A DNA stretch of 64,000 bases from assembly GCA_902572395.1 (NCBI GenBank), contig CACGFX010000005.1, positions 1-64,000 on the forward strand, written 5' to 3'. This stretch comes from an uncultured Synechococcaceae cyanobacterium (GTDB lineage Bacteria > Cyanobacteriota > Cyanobacteriia > PCC-6307 > Cyanobiaceae). The position numbers and the translations under genes were made by a program. Positions 18,741 to 28,188 of the stretch are shown one piece after another. Numbering within the stretch: position 1 is the first letter of the stretch; each line of letters begins with the position of its first letter. The notes under the pieces are model-generated. The model had not been told where the DNA came from. It searched no databases and saw only the letters and a list, made by a program, of their open reading frames with translations.

Positions 18741-20237
18741 TTATGGATGGAAACCAAAAATGGAATTATTTCTTTTTTTGATGTCTTTTATGAAGGTACT
18801 GTTATTTTCAAAGTCCGATAGTTCTGGATAGATTAAGTCATTTATTTTTTTCTGAAGATTATGCTTGTCGTTTAAAAATAAGACAGATTTTTCTAGAACC
18901 TTAACCATAATTGAAACCGCAGTACTTGCTCCTGGAGATGCCCCTAATAAAGCAGATAATGATCCATCAGATGAATTCACAATCTCAGTTCCAAATTTCA
19001 AAGTACTACCAGCTTCCGTTTTTTTAATTATTTGGACTCTTTGACCAGCATTCTTTAAATACCAATCAGACGAATTAGCTGATGGCATCATATTCTTTAA
19101 ATTTTCAACTCTTGAGTTATGGTTCTTTAATGATTGTGATATTAAGTAATTAATTAAATCATTGTTCTTGAAACCAACGTCTAACATAGAAAAAATATTA
19201 TTCTTTTTAATTGAACTAAATAAGTCAAAGTATGAACTTTGCTTTAAAAATTTTGTTGTAAATCCAGCAAAAGGTCCATATAAAAGAAGTTTTTTATTAT
19301 CAATCCATCTGGTATCTAAATGAGGCACAGACATTGGTGGGGATCCAATATCAGCCTTACCATAAACTTTTGAGTTATGTTTTTCTGTTAGACCTTTTTT
19401 CTCGCAAATAAGCCATTTCCCACTAACAGGAAATCCACCATAACTTTTTGCTTCTGGAATTTTTGATTTTTGTAAATAATTAATTGTTTTTCCTCCAGCA
19501 CCAAGAAAAACATAGCCAGTTCTAATTGAAGATTTTCTACCTTCTGAACTAATTTCTAGTTCCCATTGTGTTTTATCAATTTTCTTTAGATCTACTAATT
19601 CTGTTTTGTATCTAATTTCAACATTTTTGTTTAACGAAACTAATGACAAATACTCTTTAGTTAAAGCCTCAAAATTAATATCAGTTCCTCTACCTATTCT
19701 GGTAGCAGCAATATTAGTAAATGGATTTCTATCTTTTGTTATTAGAGGTGCCCATGATGAAATTTCATCAAAAGATGTAGAAAATTCCATATCGATGAAT
19801 TCAGGATTTTCGGTCATTTTATGAAATCTTTTTTTTAAAAAAGAAATATTATCCTGACCAGACACAAAGCTAATATGAGGAATAAATTTTAGAAACTTCT
19901 TAATATCAATTTTCCCTGCTTCATACAATGAGGCCCATAAAGACATGGATTTTTCAAAAGAACGATTTATTGAAAGCGCTTTATCTATTTTTAGATTTCC
20001 TTTTTCATCTAAAGGGGTATAATTTAATTCGCAATTAGCCGCATGTCCTGTACCTGCATTATTAAAAGCGCCAGTACTTTCACTTCCTGGAGCATTTAAT
20101 TTTTCTATAATAAGAAATTTTATATCTGGTAAAACTTCTGAAATTAGGAGGGCTAAAGTACTACTCATTATCCCTGCTCCTACTAAGACTGCATCAAAGT
20201 AGCTATTGTCATTAGTGGGATTTTTAGATGAAGTCAC
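18741..20237 (-). CDS. mqo: Malate:quinone oxidoreductase
   Basis: FAD enzyme oxidising malate to oxaloacetate with transfer of electrons to the quinone pool at the membrane. The 498-residue product starts with a dinucleotide-binding motif ([18 protein letters not shown]), followed by the Mqo stretch [22 protein letters not shown] and the C-terminal [15 protein letters not shown]. It has no membrane helix, as expected for a peripheral protein. It is divergent from the nfu gene. Confidence 0.94.
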   Translation of the reverse strand: MTSSKNPTNDNSYFDAVLVGAGIMSSTLALLISEVLPDIKFLIIEKLNAPGSESTGAFNNAGTGHAANCELNYTPLDEKGNLKIDKALSINRSFEKSMSLWASLYEAGKIDIKKFLKFIPHISFVSGQDNISFLKKRFHKMTENPEFIDMEFSTSFDEISSWAPLITKDRNPFTNIAATRIGRGTDINFEALTKEYLSLVSLNKNVEIRYKTELVDLKKIDKTQWELEISSEGRKSSIRTGYVFLGAGGKTINYLQKSKIPEAKSYGGFPVSGKWLICEKKGLTEKHNSKVYGKADIGSPPMSVPHLDTRWIDNKKLLLYGPFAGFTTKFLKQSSYFDLFSSIKKNNIFSMLDVGFKNNDLINYLISQSLKNHNSRVENLKNMMPSANSSDWYLKNAGQRVQIIKKTEAGSTLKFGTEIVNSSDGSLSALLGASPGASTAVSIMVKVLEKSVLFLNDKHNLQKKINDLIYPELSDFENNSTFIKDIKKRNNSIFGFHP

Positions 20238-20307
20238 AACAGAAAATTATCTTTTTTGCAAATAACTAGATTTCTCTCTAGGCTTATTATAAAGTTAATC
20301 CAAAATT

Positions 20308-20553
20308 ATGAGTACTGAAACACTCTCGCTGACAAACGAAAATGTAGAAAAAGTCCTTGACGAGCTAAGACCTTTTTTAATTTCTGATGGAGGTAATGTA
20401 GAGATTGCAGAAATAGATGGTCCAATTGTCAAAGTCAGACTTCAAGGAGCATGTGGTAGCTGCCCAAGTAGCACTATGACTCTAAAAATGGGTATTGAAA
20501 GAAAGTTAAAAGAAATGATTCCTGAAATAAGCGAAGTTGTCCAGGTTTTATAA
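20308..20553 (+). CDS. nfu: NifU-like Fe-S cluster scaffold (Nfu)
   Basis: Small 81-residue protein equal to the NifU C-terminal domain alone: [20 protein letters not shown], then the cluster-binding GACGSCPSS (CxxC), ending [15 protein letters not shown]. In cyanobacteria this is the main Fe-S scaffold and supplies 4Fe-4S clusters to photosystem I. It starts at ATG 70 bases from the mqo start and converges with the small membrane protein gene. Confidence 0.93.
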   Translation: MSTETLSLTNENVEKVLDELRPFLISDGGNVEIAEIDGPIVKVRLQGACGSCPSSTMTLKMGIERKLKEMIPEISEVVQVL

Positions 20554-20575
20554 AAATTTTTAACTGAAATTTATA

Positions 20576-20833
20576 TTATTTAGTTTTTAATTCCTTCAAC
20601 AAAGATGATTCCATATCAAGGCAATCAATTGGAAGTCCTTGACCAATAGCGATTAAAAGAGGTGCAAGAATCCCTAAAGTAAAAACTAAATTTGATTGGC
20701 TTACATCATATTTACTCAAAGTAAAAGTTATCAAATAAATAATTGAAAAATAAGCATGTAGTGAAAAAAATTCTTTTGGCTTTAACACTGGCCACCTTAA
20801 AGTATTTCCCAAGAAATATAAAAAACCTGTCAT
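20576..20833 (-). CDS. Small membrane protein (85 aa), unknown
   Basis: ATG-started 85-residue frame with two or three hydrophobic helices (FLYFLGNTLRW, SLHAYFSIIYLITFTL, LVFTLGILAPLLIAIGQGL) and a charged tail. No family recognised. It lies between nfu (convergent, stops 22 bases apart) and the leader region of the DUF4278 gene (divergent). Confidence 0.65.
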   Translation of the reverse strand: MTGFLYFLGNTLRWPVLKPKEFFSLHAYFSIIYLITFTLSKYDVSQSNLVFTLGILAPLLIAIGQGLPIDCLDMESSLLKELKTK

Positions 20834-20959
20834 AAATAAATAGTTACATGAAGATTAAACCAAATATAAACATAAACCTTTTTAGAGACTATTTATAAAA
20901 AAATTTACCTAAGATAATAATTAAAAAAACATTAAATCTTCGTTTCTATTTGTAAAAGC

Positions 20960-20989
20960 TAGACATGCATTCAAAAATACGCTTATAAT
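20960..20989 (+). promoter_or_regulatory. Candidate sigma70 promoter for the DUF4278 gene
   Basis: TAGACA at 20960-20965 and TATAAT at 20984-20989, spaced 18 bases. The predicted start of transcription, near 20996, is followed at once by a small hairpin (GTAGC-AATT-GCTAC, 20996-21009) and a run of T. This leaves a leader of about 57 bases or more before the first ATG. Confidence 0.55.
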
Positions 20990-20995
20990 TATTTG

Positions 20996-21052
20996 GTAGC
21001 AATTGCTACTTTTTCGTTCACCCTCATTTGAGGGCGCAGTTCGAGTCATACC
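20996..21052 (+). promoter_or_regulatory. GC-rich structured leader before the DUF4278 gene
   Basis: The leader contains the stem-loop GTAGC/GCTAC (20996-21009) and a second perfect stem CCCTC/GAGGG with an ATTT loop (21021-21034). The GC-rich stretch, including the part that runs on to about 21088, stands out against the AT-rich surroundings. It could be a conserved untranslated leader or, from 21053, the start of coding sequence. Confidence 0.5.
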
Positions 21053-21262
21053 ATGGAACGGGGGATGGCCGTGTTGTCACATCGAAACATGACTACTTTA
21101 ACTTACAGAGGTAAAAACTACGTTCAAAACAAAGAAGCTGCTAAAAAGCAACTTGTTGAACTTACCTACAGAAGAAACGTATACACCAACAGAATGGATG
21201 ACGCTTCTTCAAGTAATGAAAAAGCAGAATTAAATTACAGAGGTGTTAATTACACTAAATAA
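21053..21262 (+). CDS. DUF4278 small protein with three TYRG-type repeats
   Basis: Short basic protein with three copies of an L-x-Y-R-x-x-x-Y motif: LTYRGKNY, LTYRRNVY and LNYRGVNY, the mark of DUF4278. Three in-frame ATG codons exist (21053, 21065, 21089). The last gives MTTLTYRG and a 57-residue product that fits the family start best, while the first adds MERGMAVLSHRN encoded in unusually GC-rich DNA. Function is unknown. A strong terminator follows. Confidence 0.75.
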   Translation: MERGMAVLSHRNMTTLTYRGKNYVQNKEAAKKQLVELTYRRNVYTNRMDDASSSNEKAELNYRGVNYTK

Positions 21263-21278
21263 TTTAATTAAACAAATT

Positions 21279-21308
21279 AAAAGCCCCTTTTTCAGGGGCT
21301 TTTTTTTT
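21279..21308 (+). terminator. Rho-independent terminator after the DUF4278 gene
   Basis: Perfect 9-bp stem AAAAGCCCC (21279-21287) with GGGGCTTTT (21295-21303), a 7-base loop, and T continuing to 21308. It lies directly downstream of the DUF4278 stop and is the clearest terminator in the window. Confidence 0.9.
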
Positions 21309-21339
21309 GGCTATATTTATCAAGAGTCCTTTAAAAAAT

Positions 21340-22134
21340 ATGTCTGAAAGCTGCTGTAATACAAACACAACGAATAAAGCACCTAATCAATTCGATCATA
21401 AAGATGCGATTCAAGAAAGATATGGCTCAGCCGCACAAGAAAAAGAAAGTTGTCTTTGTACACCAGTTGGGTTTAATCCCGTTTTACTTGAAGCAATTCC
21501 TCAAGAGGTTATAGAAAGAGACTATGGTTGTGGTGATCCAACAAAATATGTTCAAAAAAATGATATAGTCTTAGACCTTGGCAGTGGTAGCGGCAAAAAT
21601 GCTTTCATTTGTGCCCAAATTGTTGGGAAAGAAGGAAAAGTTGTTGGAGTTGATCAGAATCCCGACATGCTTTCTTTATCAAGATCAGCCTCTAAAGAAG
21701 TTACAAAAAATATAGGTTTTAACAATACAGAATTTCTAAAAGGTTCAATTGAAAAACTTGATGAATTAGATAAAGATTTAAATCCATTAATCGCAGATAA
21801 ATCAGTTGATATTATTTTAAGTAATTGCGTTTTAAACTTGGTAAGTCCAGAATCTAGAAATAACCTTCTAAATAACATAAAAAGAGTTTTAAACGATAAT
21901 GGAAGAATAGCAATTAGCGATATCGTCTCTAACAAAAAAGTTCCTTTAAGATTGCAAAATGATCATGATTTATGGACAGGATGTATTAGTGGAGCATGGT
22001 ATGAGCCAGAGTTTATAAGTGATTTTAAAGAACTAGGATTTAAAAATTTAAAATTTGCAGAAAGGAGTGCTGAACCTTGGAAAGTAATTGAGGATATTGA
22101 ATTTAGAACAGTAACTTTAGTGGGCAATATTTAA
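21340..22134 (+). CDS. ArsM-like SAM-dependent methyltransferase
   Basis: Methyltransferase of about 264 residues resembling arsenite methyltransferases: CLCTPVGFNPVLLEAIP, SAM motif LDLGSGSGKNAF, SNCVLNLV and WTGCISGAWY. The cysteines at these places fit the thiols that bind As(III) in ArsM, which turns arsenite into methylated arsenicals. I chose ATG at 21340 (MSESCCNTN); the in-frame TTG at 21307 lies in the preceding terminator. No ars regulator or efflux gene is adjacent. Another UbiE-class substrate cannot be excluded. Confidence 0.8.
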   Translation: MSESCCNTNTTNKAPNQFDHKDAIQERYGSAAQEKESCLCTPVGFNPVLLEAIPQEVIERDYGCGDPTKYVQKNDIVLDLGSGSGKNAFICAQIVGKEGKVVGVDQNPDMLSLSRSASKEVTKNIGFNNTEFLKGSIEKLDELDKDLNPLIADKSVDIILSNCVLNLVSPESRNNLLNNIKRVLNDNGRIAISDIVSNKKVPLRLQNDHDLWTGCISGAWYEPEFISDFKELGFKNLKFAERSAEPWKVIEDIEFRTVTLVGNI

Positions 22135-22170
22135 AAAAATTCAAGTGTTGAAAATATAATATAAATTTCA

Positions 22171-23355
22171 ATGAGAAATAATCTAAGAGATCAAATACCA
22201 GCATTAAAAAATAAGCATTATTTCAACTATGGAGGTCAAGGACCATTACCAAAATCTTCTCTAGAAGCAATGGTTAAAACTTGGGAAATTATCCAAGATT
22301 TAGGACCATTTACCAATGATATGTGGCCTTTTATTTACAAAGAAATATTGGCCACAAAAAGAATCATTGCGCAAAAATTAGGTGTCAATTCAAAGAATGT
22401 AGCTTTTACCGAAAATATCTCTTCCGGTATGATTTTGCCCTCTTGGGGAATAAAAGCAGAAGAGGGAGAAGAGTTGTTAATAAGTGACTGTGAACATCCT
22501 GGAGTAGTGGCTGCAAGTCGAGAATTTTGCAGAAGAAATAAATTAATATTCAAAATTTTGCCAATCCAAAAAATTAAAAATCTAAACGACGAAAATATAA
22601 TTTTAGAGATTTTAAAAAATCTAAATAGTAAGACTAAGATCCTTATTATTTCTCATATCTTATGGAACCTTGGATATAAAATTCCTTTAAAACAAATTTC
22701 TATCGAATTAAAAAATAATCGAAAAGATTCTTATTTACTTGTTGATGGTGCTCAAACCTTTGGTCACATAAATATTGAAAAAGAAGTTTTTTATTCTGAT
22801 TTATATTCAATAACTTCTCATAAATGGGCATGTGGACCAGAAGGACTTGGAGCCATTTATGTCTCAGATAGATTTATTCATGAAACAGATCCAACAATAA
22901 TTGGTTGGAAATCATTAAAAAAAGAACAAGGCATTTATGAGCCCTCAGATAATCTTTTTCATGATGATGCAAGGAAATTTGAAATAGCTACCTCTTGTAT
23001 TCCTTTACTTGCTGGGCTCCGGAATTCTTTAGATCTTTTGGATAAAGACTGCCATGAAAAAGAAAAAAACAAAAATATCAAAAAATTAAGTGGTAAACTT
23101 TGGGATGAATTAAATCAATCAAAGGGTGTTGAATTAGTTTTAGAAAAAAAATATTTAAATGGGATTGTTAGTTTTAATATCGAAAATATTAAAGATAAGG
23201 ATAAATTTGTAAAGAAACTTGGAGAAAAGAAAATTTGGATTAGAGTTTTAGAAGATCCAAAATGGTTTAGAGCATGCGTACATCAAATGACTACAGAAGC
23301 TGAGATTGATTTACTTGCTAGAGAAATAAAAAAAATTGACTTAAAGATCTTTTGA
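22171..23355 (+). CDS. Class V aminotransferase-fold PLP enzyme (cysteine desulfurase / cystine lyase-like)
   Basis: PLP enzyme of 394 residues. The N-terminal YFNYGGQGPLP, the cofactor aspartate in DGAQTFGH and the Schiff-base lysine in TSHKWACGPEGLGA all match class V. The usual desulfurase cysteine loop near the C-terminus (RTGHHC) is replaced by RACVHQMTTEAEID, which resembles cyanobacterial C-DES cystine lyases and isopenicillin-N-epimerase-like proteins. Sulfur or persulfide release from cyst(e)ine is the likely role, but the substrate is uncertain. It follows the ArsM-like gene by 36 bases. Confidence 0.75.
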   Translation: MRNNLRDQIPALKNKHYFNYGGQGPLPKSSLEAMVKTWEIIQDLGPFTNDMWPFIYKEILATKRIIAQKLGVNSKNVAFTENISSGMILPSWGIKAEEGEELLISDCEHPGVVAASREFCRRNKLIFKILPIQKIKNLNDENIILEILKNLNSKTKILIISHILWNLGYKIPLKQISIELKNNRKDSYLLVDGAQTFGHINIEKEVFYSDLYSITSHKWACGPEGLGAIYVSDRFIHETDPTIIGWKSLKKEQGIYEPSDNLFHDDARKFEIATSCIPLLAGLRNSLDLLDKDCHEKEKNKNIKKLSGKLWDELNQSKGVELVLEKKYLNGIVSFNIENIKDKDKFVKKLGEKKIWIRVLEDPKWFRACVHQMTTEAEIDLLAREIKKIDLKIF

Positions 23356-23371
23356 TATAAAAAAATTTAGT

Positions 23372-24076
23372 TTACCAAGGTATCTCCGAGTTATCCCATG
23401 CAATAAATTTTCCTGTAGATTCTGGTGATTGATTTTTAATAATATTGATCAAGAATTGGGAGGATTTTTCTTTACTAAATAATTTATGTTCTGGAACAAA
23501 TTTATGAAAAGGTCTAGATAAATCAGTATCTACTGTTCCTGGATGAAGCAATGTGATAGCAGACTTTGGGAAACGTCTAGCCCATTCAATACTTAAAGAT
23601 TTAAAAAACTGATTTTGCGCAGATTTTGCAGCTCTATATGAATACCAACCTCCAGTTTGATTATCTCCAATGCTACCAACTCTTGCACTTATACTTGCAA
23701 AATTAAAATTAAAATCTTTTGGTATAAATTCTTCAATCGCTTTAGCTAATAAAATAGGAGAAAAGGCATTTATTGAAAAACTTTCCATCATATTTTTTTT
23801 ATCAAGATGTTGTAATCTTTTTTCTGGTTGAAGAGAATCACTATGAAGTCTACCTGTAGCATTAACAACTAGCCTTAATTTTGAAGGATGATTTGATATT
23901 TTATTTTTCAACTGCAAAAGGGATTGAGAATCCTCTATATCTAATTCCCAAAAAGGATTAAATTCACTTTTTCTTCCACACAAAATAACATCTAAATCTT
24001 TTTCACTTTCATTCAGATCTTTAGCTAGTTGTGTTCCAATTCCACCTGCGCCTACAACTAAGGCTAAGCCTTTCAT
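23372..24076 (-). CDS. Short-chain dehydrogenase/reductase
   Basis: Rossmann oxidoreductase of 234 residues. The NAD(P) motif is ALVVGAGGIGTQLA, a VVNATG stretch stands for NNAG, and the catalytic pair is YSYRAAK (YxxxK). It resembles CsgA/C-factor-type SDRs. Substrate is unknown. It is 77 bases downstream of murE on the same strand and converges with the class V PLP gene (16 bases between stops). Confidence 0.85.
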   Translation of the reverse strand: MKGLALVVGAGGIGTQLAKDLNESEKDLDVILCGRKSEFNPFWELDIEDSQSLLQLKNKISNHPSKLRLVVNATGRLHSDSLQPEKRLQHLDKKNMMESFSINAFSPILLAKAIEEFIPKDFNFNFASISARVGSIGDNQTGGWYSYRAAKSAQNQFFKSLSIEWARRFPKSAITLLHPGTVDTDLSRPFHKFVPEHKLFSKEKSSQFLINIIKNQSPESTGKFIAWDNSEIPW

Positions 24077-24153
24077 TTTTTTTAAATAACTCCATTGATA
24101 TTAAGAAACTTTTCTTGTGATTTGCGTAAAATTTCTTATTTGATTAGGAAATT

Positions 24154-25689
24154 TTATTGAGATTTATTTTTTTCTTTTAATAATTTATGAGCTATTTTTC
24201 TATCATCAAAATTAATGACTTTATCATTGAGAATTTGATAGTCTTCATGTCCTTTTCCTGCAATTAAAACAATATCTTTTTTATTGGCAAATTTAATAGA
24301 TTCATTTATTGCTTTAAATCTATCAATTTCAATTGTTATTTTTTCTCTTTTTTTTATGCCCAACAAAATATCATTTACTATCTTTTGGGGTTCTTCTGAT
24401 CTTGGATTATCTGAAGTTATAAAAAGTTGATCAGAAAACTCTTCAGCTATTGATCCCATTAAAGGCCTTTTACCAAGATCTCGATCTCCTCCACAGCCAA
24501 AAACAGTAATGAGTTTCCCCTTACAAAGTTTTTTAATTGATTGCAAAACTTTTTTCAATCCATCAGGCGTGTGGGCATAATCAACAATTACTGTTGGAAG
24601 TGATCTTGAAACGTAATCATTATCAATTTCTATTTTTTCCATTCGCCCAGGAGCGCCAGGGAAAGATCGTATTAACTTTGATAGATCTTTTAAAGAAAAA
24701 TTAAGTTTATACAAAATTGTTATTGCTTGAATCGCATTCATTAAATTAAATTCACCAACAAGTGGAACAAAAAGTTGAATTTTTTCCTTGGGTGTATGAA
24801 AAATGCAGGTTGAGCCATTTTCAGTAAATTTTTTATCTGTTACGAAAAAAAAATCATCATTTTCAAATTCACTTTCAGTAATCTTTGTAGACACTAATGA
24901 AGATCTTTTTTCAAGATCAGACGATAATTTAGATATCCAAGGGTCATCGTGATTTAATACAGAAATTCCATCTTTTTCTATTAAATAAGGTGGGAAAAAC
25001 AATTTTCTTTTTGTTTGAAAATAAGATTCCATATCTGAGTGATAATCGAGATGATCTTGAGTTAAATTAGTAAAAATAGCCGCCTCAAATTCGCATCCTG
25101 ATATCCTCTTTTGAGCAATAGAATGAGAACTTACCTCTAATATCGCGAATTCAGCTTCTGCCTCAACAGCAGCATTTAATTTCTTTTGAAGTTTATCGGC
25201 GAAATCAGTTGTATGGGAAGACACTTCTGAGAAGCCAGGCCATCTATTAAACAAGGTCCCAAATAATGCGGTCTTTTTACCTAATTTTTTTAAAAGATAT
25301 TCCAATAAAAAAGTAATTGTCGTTTTTCCATTTGTACCAGTAACTCCAATAAGTTTAAGTTTTCTTGAAGGCCTATTCCAAAACTCAGCGACAATTTGAC
25401 CAAAAATATAATCTAAATTATCCTCAATAACCAAAATCCTTTCTCGATCAATAGATCCAATTTTCTTTTTTGCAGCAGACCCAATAATGGCAGCCTCCGC
25501 ACCATTTTCAATTGCCTCAATACAAAATCTTCCTCCATCAACATTTAAACCAGGCATTCCTAAAAATAAAGTTCCTTTTTGTACTTCTTTAGAGTTAAAA
25601 GAAATATTATTGATTTCATGATCAATTAAATCTAATGACGGAATAATTCCTACCAAATCTAAAAGTTTAAATAATTTTATAGATCTCAT
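24154..25689 (-). CDS. murE: UDP-MurNAc-tripeptide synthetase
   Basis: ATP-dependent ligase adding the third amino acid of the peptidoglycan stem in the cytoplasm. The 511-residue product has GVTGTNGKTTITFLLEYLL (P-loop), NLTQDHLDYH, FGCGGDRDLGKRPLMG and TSDNPRSEEP. The DNPR motif indicates meso-diaminopimelate as substrate. It is third in the run yidD-grx-murE, with spacers of 4 and 8 bases. Confidence 0.96.
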   Translation of the reverse strand: MRSIKLFKLLDLVGIIPSLDLIDHEINNISFNSKEVQKGTLFLGMPGLNVDGGRFCIEAIENGAEAAIIGSAAKKKIGSIDRERILVIEDNLDYIFGQIVAEFWNRPSRKLKLIGVTGTNGKTTITFLLEYLLKKLGKKTALFGTLFNRWPGFSEVSSHTTDFADKLQKKLNAAVEAEAEFAILEVSSHSIAQKRISGCEFEAAIFTNLTQDHLDYHSDMESYFQTKRKLFFPPYLIEKDGISVLNHDDPWISKLSSDLEKRSSLVSTKITESEFENDDFFFVTDKKFTENGSTCIFHTPKEKIQLFVPLVGEFNLMNAIQAITILYKLNFSLKDLSKLIRSFPGAPGRMEKIEIDNDYVSRSLPTVIVDYAHTPDGLKKVLQSIKKLCKGKLITVFGCGGDRDLGKRPLMGSIAEEFSDQLFITSDNPRSEEPQKIVNDILLGIKKREKITIEIDRFKAINESIKFANKKDIVLIAGKGHEDYQILNDKVINFDDRKIAHKLLKEKNKSQ

Positions 25690-25697
25690 ATAAAAAA

Positions 25698-26000
25698 TTA
25701 TTTCTCCAGAATGGTACTAATATTTTTTTGAAACCAATTCTTTAATTGATCATCTTTTAATCTCGGAGAAATGCGAGGCAATTCTATGATCTCCTCGGAC
25801 CTAATTCTTTTAACAGCAATAACAGGTACTTCATAATCATATTTTTTATATTTATCTTTATATAAATCGACCCTATCAATATCAATTTCTTTAAGCTCCT
25901 CTAGATTAGGGAATAACTCATTAAGATTTATTTTTGCCAGTTTGTTTTTTAATGAATCACAAAGGCAACATCCCTGCCTAACAAAAATAAATATTTTCAT
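25698..26000 (-). CDS. Glutaredoxin-like protein (DUF836 type)
   Basis: Thioredoxin-fold protein of 100 residues with an N-terminal redox motif GCCLCDSL (CxxC) and the cis-Pro region YEVPVIAV. It matches short glutaredoxin-like proteins of the DUF836 family; partner proteins are unknown. It sits between yidD and murE in a tight operon. Confidence 0.85.
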   Translation of the reverse strand: MKIFIFVRQGCCLCDSLKNKLAKINLNELFPNLEELKEIDIDRVDLYKDKYKKYDYEVPVIAVKRIRSEEIIELPRISPRLKDDQLKNWFQKNISTILEK

Positions 26001-26004
26001 TCAT

Positions 26005-26241
26005 TTAGTCAGGCACAGGGTCACAACCACAGGGAGTTAAAGGATGACATCTGCTTAATCTTTTTAAAGTTAACCACCCTCCCTTCCAAGGACCATGTCT
26101 AGTAATTGCCTCATATCCATAAGAGCTGCAACTTGGAATAAATCTGCATCTTGGTCCAAAAAAAGGAGAAAACCACTTTTGATAAAACGAAATCATAAAA
26201 AGAAGTATAGAAGTAATTGATTTATTAATAGTTTTGAACAC
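26005..26241 (-). CDS. yidD: Membrane protein insertion efficiency factor
   Basis: Small 78-residue protein with the family signature [32 protein letters not shown] and the C-terminal [14 protein letters not shown]; it assists YidC-dependent insertion. The amphipathic N-terminus would lie on the inner membrane. It heads the yidD-grx-murE group and is divergent from rpsD. Confidence 0.95.
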   Translation of the reverse strand: MFKTINKSITSILLFMISFYQKWFSPFFGPRCRFIPSCSSYGYEAITRHGPWKGGWLTLKRLSRCHPLTPCGCDPVPD

Positions 26242-26336
26242 TTTAATGATGTAAAATAATATTCTCAGTAGTAATTAGTTTAATTGAATTTAATCAATTA
26301 TCCAATTTATTGCAATTTTCTATTTAATTTAAAATT

Positions 26337-26945
26337 ATGTCAAGATACCGCGGCCCCAGATTAAGGGTTACGCGTCGCTTGGGAGAACTACCAGGTCTCA
26401 CCAGGAAAGCTTCAAAGAAGTCTAATCCTCCAGGTCAGCACGGCCAAGCCCGTCGCAAGCGATCAGAATATGCAATTCGTCTAGAAGAAAAGCAGAAACT
26501 TAGGTTTAATTATGGAGTTTCTGAAAAACAACTAGTACGTTATGTGAAAAAAGCTAGAGCTCAAGAAGGATCTACAGGTACTAACCTACTAAGACTTTTA
26601 GAAAACAGACTTGATAATGTTTGTTTTAGATTAGGTTTTGGAGGTACCATTCCAGGCTCAAGACAATTAGTAAATCATGGCCATGTAACCGTTAATGGAA
26701 AGGTTCTTGATATTGCTGGTTATCAATGCAAATCAGGCGATGTAATCGGAATTAAAGAAAACAAAGCAAGCAAAAAACTTGTAGAAGGTAATATAGAATT
26801 CCCTGGCTTAGCAAATGTCCCACCTCATCTTGATTTAGACAAGCCTAAATTAACAGGAAAAATAAATGGGAAATGCGATAGAGAGTGGGTGGCTCTTGAA
26901 ATAAACGAACTACTAGTTGTTGAATATTATTCAAGAAAAGTTTAA
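26337..26945 (+). CDS. rpsD: 30S ribosomal protein S4
   Basis: Primary 16S-binding ribosomal protein of 202 residues. It has the N-terminal [20 protein letters not shown] and the S4 RNA-binding domain ([14 protein letters not shown] ... [14 protein letters not shown]). The cyanobacterial form has no zinc-binding cysteines at the N-terminus. It stands as a single gene followed by a terminator hairpin. Confidence 0.98.
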   Translation: MSRYRGPRLRVTRRLGELPGLTRKASKKSNPPGQHGQARRKRSEYAIRLEEKQKLRFNYGVSEKQLVRYVKKARAQEGSTGTNLLRLLENRLDNVCFRLGFGGTIPGSRQLVNHGHVTVNGKVLDIAGYQCKSGDVIGIKENKASKKLVEGNIEFPGLANVPPHLDLDKPKLTGKINGKCDREWVALEINELLVVEYYSRKV

Positions 26946-26964
26946 AATTACTTTTCTTTGGGTT

Positions 26965-27000
26965 ATTAAATCTCTCATTTTTTAAAAAGAGAGATTTAAT
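26965..27000 (+). terminator. Inverted repeat, likely terminator after rpsD
   Basis: Perfect 12-bp arms at 26965-26976 and 26989-27000 enclose a 12-base T/A loop, 20 bases after the rpsD stop. No strong T run follows, so efficiency is uncertain. Confidence 0.6.
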
Positions 27001-27021
27001 CTAAGTCTTAATTTAAAAATA

Positions 27022-28185
27022 ATGGGAAATAAGGAAAATAATATAGAAAAGCCAGGCTTTAAGACCTTATCTATTCACCATGGGGAAACATTTGCAGAAG
27101 AGACTGGATGCGTTATGCCTCCTATTTTTTCTACATCTACTTTCAAACATGGAAATAAAGATAATTTTGACTACACCAGATCAGGCAATCCAAACTTTAG
27201 AATTCTTGAAAACATCCTTAAATCAATAGAAGATTCTAAATACTGTACAGTTTTTGGATCTGGAATTAGCGCGGTAACTGCAATTTCATCAACACTAAAA
27301 TCAGGTGACAAGATACTCTGCGAGTCAAATCTCTATGGTTGTACAGTGAGGATGTTCGAAAAAATTTTCAAGAAATTTGGACTAGAAGTTTTATACACAG
27401 ATTTTACAAACGAAAATAATATCAAAAAGATTTCAAACTTCGAGCCAACCTTGATATGGCTAGAAAGTCCAACTAATCCACTTTTGAAGGTACTTGATAT
27501 TAAGGCGATTTGTGATGAAGCGAATAAACTCGAAATACCAGTAGTTGTAGACAACACATTTTCTACAGCGCTTATTCAAAAACCATTGGACCTTGGTGCA
27601 ACACTATCGGTTGTAAGCACCACAAAATTCATTAATGGACATAGTGACGCACTTGGTGGAGCAGTACTGACAAATAATGAGGAGTGGAATAATAAGATGC
27701 TTTTCTCTCAAAAAGCTCTCGGGCTTCAACCATCTCCTTTTGATAGTTGGCTCATTACGAGAGGAGTAAAAACTCTTCCTTTAAGAATCGAACAACAAAC
27801 TAAAAGTGCAGAATTTATTTCTGTAGAATTACGTAAACATATAAAAATAAGTAAAGTAATTTACCCTTTTAATCAAGAACATCCGCAATTTAATTTAGCA
27901 AAATCTCAAATGAAATCTGGAGGTTCAATGATCACCCTAAAATTATATTTAAATAAAGATGATACTTTTAAATTTTGCAAATCTCTCAAATATTTCTCTC
28001 TAGCAGAAAGCCTTGGAGGAGTTGAAAGTTTAATTTGTCACCCTGCAACGATGACTCATGCTTCTGTTGATGACAAAACAAAAAATCTACTAGGGATAGA
28101 TGATGCTCTTGTCAGATTATCAATTGGATGTGAAGATACAAAAGATTTAATCTCGGACATTTTATTTGCTTTAAATAAATTCTGA
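27022..28185 (+). CDS. metC: Cys/Met-metabolism PLP enzyme, MetC-like (cystathionine lyase or gamma-synthase type)
   Basis: PLP enzyme of 387 residues with family landmarks SGNPNFRILENIL, the PLP region FGSGISAVTAI, VDNTFSTALIQKPLDLGA and the lysine motif STTKFINGHSDALGG. It is typical in length for trans-sulfuration enzymes. It is followed after 3 bases by a second, longer member and then cysK, forming a Cys/Met cluster. Lyase versus synthase activity cannot be told from motifs, so the symbol is tentative. Confidence 0.8.
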   Translation: MGNKENNIEKPGFKTLSIHHGETFAEETGCVMPPIFSTSTFKHGNKDNFDYTRSGNPNFRILENILKSIEDSKYCTVFGSGISAVTAISSTLKSGDKILCESNLYGCTVRMFEKIFKKFGLEVLYTDFTNENNIKKISNFEPTLIWLESPTNPLLKVLDIKAICDEANKLEIPVVVDNTFSTALIQKPLDLGATLSVVSTTKFINGHSDALGGAVLTNNEEWNNKMLFSQKALGLQPSPFDSWLITRGVKTLPLRIEQQTKSAEFISVELRKHIKISKVIYPFNQEHPQFNLAKSQMKSGGSMITLKLYLNKDDTFKFCKSLKYFSLAESLGGVESLICHPATMTHASVDDKTKNLLGIDDALVRLSIGCEDTKDLISDILFALNKF

Positions 28186-28188
28186 AAA

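Noticed and set aside
21307-21339. Upstream TTG start for the ArsM-like protein
   Set aside because: It sits in the T run of the preceding terminator; ATG 21340 gives a family-like N-terminus.
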